Below are positions 6,881-12,386 of a stretch of 12,386 bases of DNA, piece after piece. The first letter of the stretch is position 1. Each line of letters begins with the position of its first letter. The notes below the pieces were generated by a model that was given only the letters and a program-made list of their open reading frames with translations, was not told where the DNA came from and made no database searches. Both the position numbers and the translations under genes were made by a program. Source of the DNA: DQTL01 sp964396505 (GTDB lineage: Bacteria; Bacteroidota; Bacteroidia; Flavobacteriales; Flavobacteriaceae); contig CAYNFJ010000065.1 of the NCBI GenBank assembly GCA_964396505.1, positions 1 through 12,386 of the forward strand, in the 5' to 3' direction.

Positions 6881-8224
6881 TTACAACTTTAATATGGCTT
6901 CTTTAAATTGATTTCCTCTATCCTCGTAATTTTTAAAAAGGTCAAAACTGGCACAAGCCGGTGATAAGAGTACATTATCTCCTTTTTCGGCTAATTTATA
7001 AGCCACTTTTACCGCTTCTTCAGCACCTTTCGTTTCTACAATAATGGGCATTACGTTTTTGTATGTATTAATGATTTTAGAATTATCAACGCCCAAGCAC
7101 ACAATTGCTTTTACATTTTCACGTACCAATGGCATCAATTCCATATAATCATTTCCTTTATCCTCACCGCCCACTATCCATATGGTAGGTCTTTTCATAC
7201 TCTCCAAGGCGTAATAGGTGGCGTTAATATTGGTCGCTTTGGAATCATTGATAAATTGGACACCTCCTATTTTCAACACTTTTTCCAAACGGTGCGGAGC
7301 ACCCTCAAAATCCTCCATACTTTCACGGATGGTTTGTTTTCTTACTTTTAGCAAGGTTGCAGCTAGTGATGCTGCCATCGAATTTTTTACATTGTGATTC
7401 CCTTGCAATGCTAATGTGTTTAAACTCATAGTAAATTGTTTATTTTTTATGTTTATGTGTATGTTATCATCTTTGATATAAGCCCCTTCATTCAATTGTT
7501 GTGTAATGGAAAAAGGCACCAATTGTGCTTGTATCGAATTCTCAGCTATCCATTGCATGATCACCGGATCATCCCGGTCATAAATCAAGTAATCCTGTGG
7601 GGTTTGATTTTGAGTTATTTTGAATTTAGAAGCGATGTAATTTTCAAATTTATGATCATATCTATCCAAATGATCAGGGGTGATATTGGTTATTACAGCA
7701 ATATGGGGCGCAAAGGTTTCAATACCATCTAACTGAAAACTACTCAGTTCCAAAACATAATAATCACTAGCGCTACGGGCTAGCTTTCTGGCAAAACTAA
7801 AACCGATATTACCGGCTTCTGCTACATTCAAGCCAGCATTTTTCAAGATGTGATAGAGCATCATTGTAGTTGTCGTCTTACCATTAGCTCCCGTAATGCC
7901 CAAAAGGGTAGCTTGAGTAAACCTGGCGGCAAATTCAATTTCAGAAATGACCGGAATTTGTTGCTTTCTCAATTTTAGTATCAATGGCACGGTATCCGGT
8001 ATTCCGGGGCTTTTAATTACGGTATCGGCTGTAAAAATCTTATCTTCACTGTGCTTTCCTTCTTCAAAATCAATTCCTTGTTGTAGCAACGCATCTTTAT
8101 AGGAAGTTTTAATTTTTCCAAAATCGGATACAAAAATGCTATAGCCTAATTTCTTGGCCAACAGAGCAGCACCCACACCGCTTTCGCCGGCACCTAAAAT
8201 CACTATGTATTGATTTTTATTCAC
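6881..8224 (-). CDS. murD: UDP-MurNAc-L-alanine--D-glutamate ligase MurD, GTG start
   Basis: MurD adds D-glutamate to UDP-MurNAc-L-Ala in the cytoplasm using ATP. The 447 residues show the N-terminal UDP-binding Rossmann motif (ILGAGESGVGAA, about 9-20), the ATPase P-loop GITGANGKTTTT (about 109-120), NITPDHLDRYD (about 180-190), a Lys near 200 at the position usually carbamylated, HRLE (about 311-314), NDSKATN (about 326-332) and the C-terminal LSPACASFD segment (about 420-428). The start is GTG at 8224, one base after the mraY stop; a stop codon lies in frame five codons upstream, so no other start exists there without shortening the Rossmann motif. The stop is 2 nt before ftsW. Length and motifs are normal for the family. 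Confidence 0.97.
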   Translation of the reverse strand: MNKNQYIVILGAGESGVGAALLAKKLGYSIFVSDFGKIKTSYKDALLQQGIDFEEGKHSEDKIFTADTVIKSPGIPDTVPLILKLRKQQIPVISEIEFAARFTQATLLGITGANGKTTTTMMLYHILKNAGLNVAEAGNIGFSFARKLARSASDYYVLELSSFQLDGIETFAPHIAVITNITPDHLDRYDHKFENYIASKFKITQNQTPQDYLIYDRDDPVIMQWIAENSIQAQLVPFSITQQLNEGAYIKDDNIHINIKNKQFTMSLNTLALQGNHNVKNSMAASLAATLLKVRKQTIRESMEDFEGAPHRLEKVLKIGGVQFINDSKATNINATYYALESMKRPTIWIVGGEDKGNDYMELMPLVRENVKAIVCLGVDNSKIINTYKNVMPIIVETKGAEEAVKVAYKLAEKGDNVLLSPACASFDLFKNYEDRGNQFKEAILKL

Positions 8225-8225
8225 T

Positions 8226-9443
8226 TTATCGTACCTTTAAAGTTATAATTGTAATGACAGCTAGCAAAATACCTATAATCCAAAAACGCACCACTATTTT
8301 ACTCTCGTGATAGCCTTGTTTTTGATAATGATGGTGCAATGGTGACATTAGGAAAATCCGTTTACCCACTCCATATTTTCTACGTGTGTATTTAAAATAA
8401 GCCACCTGTAACATCACCGATAAATTCTCAACTAAAAAGATTCCTGCCAGTACGGGTATTAATAATTCTTTTCGAACAGCAATAGCCAAAACAGCTATCA
8501 CCCCACCGATAGTTAAGCTACCGGTATCACCCATAAATATTTGTGCCGGGTAGGTATTGTACCATAAGAAACCCACTAAAGCTCCTGCAAAAGCACTGAC
8601 AAAAACGGTCATTTCACCGGAATTCGGGATATACATCACATCCAAATAATCGGCAAAAACGATGTTTCCCGATATCCAAGTAAAAATACCCAACGCACCT
8701 ACAATAATAGCCGAAGAACCGGCTGCTAATCCATCAATCCCATCGGTTAAGTTAGCTCCATTGGATACCGCTGTAATAATAAAAATGACCAAAGGAATAA
8801 AAACCAACCAGGCATAATCCCGGTAATCATCACCTATAAAACTGATAAAATAAGCATAATCCAACTGATTGCCTTTCATAAAAGGAACCGTTGTTTTAAC
8901 CGATTTTTCTGCGGCTCCAAAATCATGGATCACTTGTGTTTGGTTTTGCTTGGAATGCACCTCTTCTTTCATCTGAACCTGTGGGTGAAAATACAACATG
9001 GCTCCTACAAAAATCCCCAAACCAACTTGTCCTAAAATTTTAAAACGTCCTTTTAAACCATCTTTGTTTTGCTTATGGATTTTCAAATAATCATCGGTAA
9101 AACCTATAACACCCATCCAAAGCGTGGCAATCAGTAGAATAATAATATAGATATTGTCCAATTTCGCCAATAATAACACCGGAATCAAAGTTGCCAAAAT
9201 GATGATTACACCACCCATCGTAGGAGTTCCTTCTTTTTCTATCTGTCCTTTTAATCCCAAATCCCTAACAGACTCTCCTATTTGTTTTTTTCTCAAATAA
9301 TCTATAATGCGTTTACCAAATAACATAGATACTATCAATGACAGTACAAAAGCCAATGCCGAACGAAAAGTAATAAATTGGAATAAGCCCGCTCCGGCTA
9401 AATGGTAGTGTTTTTCTATATATTCAAACAAGTAATACAACAT
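8226..9443 (-). CDS. mraY: MraY, phospho-MurNAc-pentapeptide transferase (lipid I synthase)
   Basis: MraY moves phospho-MurNAc-pentapeptide from its UDP carrier to undecaprenyl phosphate, making lipid I at the inner membrane. The 405-residue polytopic protein carries the family's cytoplasmic motifs: KEGTPTMGG (about 70-78), the Asp pair in GFTDDYLK (about 114-121), NLTDGIDGLAAG (about 231-242), MGDTGSL (about 304-310) and SPLHHHYQ (about 367-374) with the His triad. It is about 45 residues longer than the 360 of E. coli MraY. The extra length sits mainly in a polar stretch at about 153-210, between the fourth and fifth helices by homology, and so probably periplasmic. The ATG at 9443 follows the murE stop (9455-9453) by 9 nt. 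Confidence 0.97.
   Translation of the reverse strand: MLYYLFEYIEKHYHLAGAGLFQFITFRSALAFVLSLIVSMLFGKRIIDYLRKKQIGESVRDLGLKGQIEKEGTPTMGGVIIILATLIPVLLLAKLDNIYIIILLIATLWMGVIGFTDDYLKIHKQNKDGLKGRFKILGQVGLGIFVGAMLYFHPQVQMKEEVHSKQNQTQVIHDFGAAEKSVKTTVPFMKGNQLDYAYFISFIGDDYRDYAWLVFIPLVIFIITAVSNGANLTDGIDGLAAGSSAIIVGALGIFTWISGNIVFADYLDVMYIPNSGEMTVFVSAFAGALVGFLWYNTYPAQIFMGDTGSLTIGGVIAVLAIAVRKELLIPVLAGIFLVENLSVMLQVAYFKYTRRKYGVGKRIFLMSPLHHHYQKQGYHESKIVVRFWIIGILLAVITIITLKVR
8234..8238 (-). promoter_or_regulatory. Possible weak Shine-Dalgarno for murD
   Basis: On the coding strand an AAAGG lies at 8238-8234, inside the last codons of mraY, 9 nt before the murD GTG. Other starts in this window lack such a sequence, so it may help the weaker GTG codon. 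It could equally be chance, since Bacteroidetes seldom rely on Shine-Dalgarno pairing and the bases also encode MraY residues. Confidence 0.3.
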
Positions 9444-9452
9444 TATTTTCTA

Positions 9453-10729
9453 TTAATTTTTAGTGTTAAATAAGGTGACTGCTATTTTATAATCATCAAA
9501 ATCGATTCGTTTTCCATNNNNNNNNNNNNNNNNNNNNNNNNNNNNNNNNNNNNNNNNNNNNNNNNNNNNNNNNNNNNNNNNNNNNNNNNNNNNNNNNNNN
9601 NNNNNNNNNNNNNNNNNGTTACTAAGGTTTCATTATGAGTCCGGACATCGTTAAGGGTTTGCACAACATTTTGCAGAGCGTCCGGAGTATGTGCATAATC
9701 AACTACCACTGTTACTCCTGTATCTGAAATAAAGTATTGAAAACGCCCGGCTACACTCTGCAACTGACTGATCAAGCGTAATGTTTCCATTTTGTCCAAG
9801 CCCAACAATCGGGCAATTCCGTAAATAGCCAACAAGTTGTACGCATTGAATTTTCCTATCAATCTACTCCAAACTTCTTGTCCGTCAATCTGCAATAACA
9901 GACCGTCCAAACTGTTTTCCAATATCTTAGCTTTAAAATCTGCCATCGTTTTTAAAGCATACGTATAGGTTTTTGCTTGGGTATTTTGAATCATTAACAG
10001 CCCGTTTTTATCATCTTTATTTACCAGCGCAAAAGCCGTTTTAGGCAGCTGATCGAAAAATTCTTTTTTTACATCCCGATAATTAGCAAAGGTCTTGTGA
10101 AAATCCAAATGATCGTGAGTCAGATTGGTAAATACACCACCGGAAAAATACAAGGCAGCTGTTCTCTTTTGAGAAATACCATGCGAGCTTACTTCCATAA
10201 AGCAATGGCTGATACCTGAGGCTACCATTTCAGCAAGGTATTTATTGATCGTAATGGCATCGGGTGTAGTGTGAAGCGTGGGATAAGCAGTAGTGCCTAT
10301 CTTAATTTGTACTGTGGACAACAAACCGGAAGGGTAGCCTGCTTGTTGAAAAAGCTGATAAGATAAAGTAGCTAAAGTCGTCTTACCATTGGTACCGGTA
10401 ATCCCGATTAGTTGGAGCTTTTGAGAAGGATTATCATAAAAATTGGCAGCAATATATGCCAATGCCAAATGGCTGTCATCTACCAATATATAAGTAACAT
10501 CTGACATCATCTGAGCCGGTAACTGCTCACAAACAATACCAACAGCTCCTAGCGCAATGGCTTTATCAATATATAGATGACCATCGGTCACTAAACCTCT
10601 TTGTGCTACAAATAAGGTATCTTGTTCTACATTTCTTGAATCAAAAGTTATAGTAGAAATTTTTCGATCTACTTGACCGATTACTTCTTTTATAGAAACC
10701 TTATATAATATGTCTTTTAAATGATTCAT
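9453..10729 (-). CDS. murE: UDP-MurNAc-tripeptide synthetase MurE, interrupted by assembly gap
   Basis: MurE adds the third stem residue (meso-diaminopimelate or L-lysine) to UDP-MurNAc-L-Ala-D-Glu. The N-terminal 370 residues (10729-9620) are intact: ATPase P-loop GITGTNGKTT (about 109-118), TTPDA (154-158), MEVSSHGI (178-185), HDHLDFH (205-211), GRFQ (328-331) and VDYAHTPDAL (343-352). The gap at 9518-9617 removes most of the C-terminal domain. After it, the correct frame reads GKRIDFDDYKIA and stops at TAA 9455-9453, matching the usual MurE tail (GK/R..FDD). Direct translation through the 100 Ns falls in another frame and ends wrongly at 9482. Against a usual length near 490, roughly 95-100 codons are missing, including the DNPR/DNPA site that sets third-residue specificity. 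The ATG overlaps the ftsI stop as TAATG. This is an assembly break, not evidence for a pseudogene. Confidence 0.94.
9518..9617. other. Assembly gap, 100 N, inside murE
   Basis: This is a 100-N placeholder with no shared sequence between its flanks, so real sequence is missing. The left part of murE ends with two bases of a codon, and the right part begins with two bases of a codon in the tail frame. The true gap length must therefore leave remainder 2 on division by 3; 100 leaves 1, which explains the broken frame. By comparison with normal MurE length I estimate about 290 nt missing. Confidence 0.9.
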
Positions 10730-10731
10730 TA
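10727..10731 (-). promoter_or_regulatory. ftsI stop / murE start overlap (TAATG)
   Basis: The ftsI stop TAA (10731-10729) shares its last A with the murE ATG (10729-10727). This stop-restart arrangement suggests translational coupling of FtsI and MurE and fixes the murE start. Confidence 0.65.
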
Positions 10732-12386
10732 ACTCAGAATTAAAAAAACCGTTTTTCCTTTATTGATTTTAGATCCGGGACTTATTGATTGAGTTTTTAC
10801 CGCCCCTGTACCTGAAAATTTTACGCGTAGTCCTAAATTTTCCAATAAACTCACGGCATCCATTCCTGCCAGTCCCTTTACATCCGGCATTGTTTGATAA
10901 TTTTTTTGGACAATTTGATCGTACTTTTTATAGCGAGAATCCAATTTGGTAAATTGAGGATTATCTTTTACTACTTCTTCAATTACCGGTGTAGCGGCAT
11001 ATACCTTTTGTGCTATTTTTTTAAAAACAGGTGCCGCAACGATATTGCCGTAATAACCGTGTTTTCTAGGCTTATGAACCACTACAATGCACGAGTATTT
11101 TGGGTTTTCTACCGGAAAAAAACCGGCAAAGGATGCGATATAATACAAACTATCTGTCCAATACTTTGCCTCACAAGTACCCGTTTTACCGGCTAAAGAA
11201 AATTCATTGGAATAAATGTTGCTGGCAGTACCCCGTCTCACTGCATTTCTAAGCATTTCTTTTGCCTTATCAACTGTTTTTTGAGAACAGATTCTTTCAT
11301 TAATCACTTCTGTATCAAAGTATTTGTTACTACCTCTATTACTGGGATATCGTATTTCTTTTACAAATTTGGGCTTAACCATTTTACCATTATTGGCAAT
11401 CGCATTGTAAAAAGTCAATGTTTGTAGCGGTGTTAATTGTACGCCATAACCGTAAGACATCCAAGCCAATGATATACCACTCCATAACTTACTATCGGGA
11501 TCAGGGATTACCGGTTTTCCTTCACCTTTTATTGGTAACCCCAGTGGTTGGTCTAAATTCATTCTTTTTAAACCTTTGATAAATTTTTTGGGATTGTTTT
11601 TATACGCATTGTAAATAAGCTTAGAAACGCCCACATTTGAAGATACTTCCAATGCGCGTGCAGCCGATATTTTACCATATCCTTTATGATTGGAATCTTT
11701 AATATAATGATTGTATAATTTCCATCTACCTTTCTCGGTATTTACAACTGTTCCCGTATCAATTACCTGATCTTCCAGTGCCACCACCAGGCTAATCAAC
11801 TTAAAAGTAGAACCGGGTTCATGAGATTCATACACTGCATAATTACGATCTTCATAATAAGTTCCCTTAGCGGTTCTACCTAAATTGGCAATGGCTTTTA
11901 CTTCACCCGTTTGCACCTCCATCAACACGACAGAACCGTGGTCTGCCTCAGATTTTTCCAATTGTTCCAATAGCGCTTGGTGTGCAATATCTTGCATATT
12001 AATATCGATGGTCGTAATGACATCTTTCCCATCTTCGGGTTCAATTTCATTATCATCGTTGATGGGTTTCCATTGTCCCTTGGCAATCTTTTGTTTCAAG
12101 CGTTGCCCGTTTTTACCTCTTAAATCCTTTGCAAAAGCCCCTTCAATACCCGGACGCCCTCTATAATCATCGTAGCCTATGGTTCTGGCAGCCACTTTAC
12201 CCAGCGGATGTTCTCGACGTGTTTTTTGAATCGTGATAAAACCACCTCTATTGGCTCCCAATTTAAAAATAGGTAAATTTTTTATTTGTTGATATAAGGG
12301 GTAACTCAAATTTCTAGCGATAAACAAGTAGCGGTTATGATGTCGTCTGGCTTGGTTAATTTTTTTTCTATAATATTCCGGTGTAT
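10729..12386 (-). CDS. ftsI: FtsI (PBP3-type) septal transpeptidase with PASTA domain, 5' end cut by window edge
   Basis: FtsI is the septum-specific class B penicillin-binding protein that cross-links glycan made by FtsW in the periplasm. The frame is open from the window edge and gives 551 residues. A TTG codon at 12327 is internal, not the start, because family-like sequence continues upstream of it (HHNRYLFIARNLSYPLYQ). The N-terminal cytoplasmic tail, membrane anchor and about 100 residues are outside the window. In fragment numbering, the dimerisation/pedestal region occupies about 1-130 and includes RREHPLG and GIEGAF...LRGKNG. The transpeptidase domain has the active-site STFK (192-195), SSN (248-250) and KTGT (400-403). 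A single PASTA domain (about 498-551, beginning MPDVKGL) ends the protein, as is common in Bacteroidetes. The stop overlaps the murE ATG. Confidence 0.97.
   Translation of the reverse strand, partial: TPEYYRKKINQARRHHNRYLFIARNLSYPLYQQIKNLPIFKLGANRGGFITIQKTRREHPLGKVAARTIGYDDYRGRPGIEGAFAKDLRGKNGQRLKQKIAKGQWKPINDDNEIEPEDGKDVITTIDINMQDIAHQALLEQLEKSEADHGSVVLMEVQTGEVKAIANLGRTAKGTYYEDRNYAVYESHEPGSTFKLISLVVALEDQVIDTGTVVNTEKGRWKLYNHYIKDSNHKGYGKISAARALEVSSNVGVSKLIYNAYKNNPKKFIKGLKRMNLDQPLGLPIKGEGKPVIPDPDSKLWSGISLAWMSYGYGVQLTPLQTLTFYNAIANNGKMVKPKFVKEIRYPSNRGSNKYFDTEVINERICSQKTVDKAKEMLRNAVRRGTASNIYSNEFSLAGKTGTCEAKYWTDSLYYIASFAGFFPVENPKYSCIVVVHKPRKHGYYGNIVAAPVFKKIAQKVYAATPVIEEVVKDNPQFTKLDSRYKKYDQIVQKNYQTMPDVKGLAGMDAVSLLENLGLRVKFSGTGAVKTQSISPGSKINKGKTVFLILS

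Noticed and set aside
9482..9517. murE tail ending at 9482
   Set aside because: It is produced only by forcing the frame across a gap of arbitrary length. The alternative frame gives the conserved FDD tail and a stop at 9453.
12325..12327. TTG as the start codon of ftsI
   Set aside because: The frame stays open to the window edge with family-like sequence upstream, and a start here would remove the membrane anchor. It is an internal Leu codon.
1..12386. Transfer RNA, ribosomal RNA, CRISPR array, insertion sequence, riboswitch or rho-independent terminator
   Set aside because: There is no intergenic space large enough for most of these, and no repeat array, transposase-like protein or GC-rich hairpin with T run was seen at any junction.
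1..12386. A previously undescribed system or accessory gene within the cluster
   Set aside because: Every base outside the N runs and a few short spacers belongs to a recognised, motif-complete division or peptidoglycan gene, so there is no room for an extra gene in sense orientation.

Overview
This window is a contiguous stretch of the division and cell wall (dcw) gene cluster of a bacterium that looks like a member of the Bacteroidetes, most likely class Flavobacteriia. The basis is the gene order (ftsI-murE-mraY-murD-ftsW-murG-murC-ftsQ-ftsA-ftsZ with no murF or ddl in between), the AT-rich base composition, the near absence of Shine-Dalgarno sequences, an FtsI with a C-terminal PASTA domain, a long-looped MraY of about 405 residues, and the general look of the proteins. 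No species can be named from the sequence alone.

All ten genes lie on the minus strand, so transcription runs from high to low coordinates. From 12386 down: ftsI (5' end off the window), murE (interrupted by an assembly gap), mraY, murD, ftsW, murG, murC, ftsQ, ftsA and ftsZ (3' end off the window). Junctions are extremely tight: TAATG at ftsI/murE, 9 nt at murE/mraY, 1 nt at mraY/murD, 2 nt at murD/ftsW, a 17-nt overlap at ftsW/murG once a duplicated assembly end is collapsed, TGATG at murG/murC, TTGA at murC/ftsQ, 11 nt at ftsQ/ftsA and 37 nt at ftsA/ftsZ. There is no intergenic region over 40 bases apart from the run of Ns, and no terminator, convincing promoter, RNA gene, mobile element or CRISPR array was seen. 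It reads as one polycistronic operon.

The genes form one pathway. MurC, MurD and MurE add L-Ala, D-Glu and the third residue to UDP-MurNAc in the cytoplasm. MraY and MurG then build lipid I and lipid II on undecaprenyl phosphate. FtsW (glycan polymerase) and FtsI (transpeptidase) use lipid II for septal peptidoglycan, and FtsQ links these enzymes to the FtsA-FtsZ cytoskeletal ring.

The window is a draft assembly with two 100-N placeholders. The first (5567-5666) is flanked by identical 55-base sequences and is almost certainly artificial, because both neighbouring genes are complete. The second (9518-9617) hides a real part of murE; its placeholder length breaks the reading frame, so automated translation gives a wrong C-terminus. 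I found no undescribed system here. The points worth a second look concern assembly, start-codon choice and gene-junction structure.
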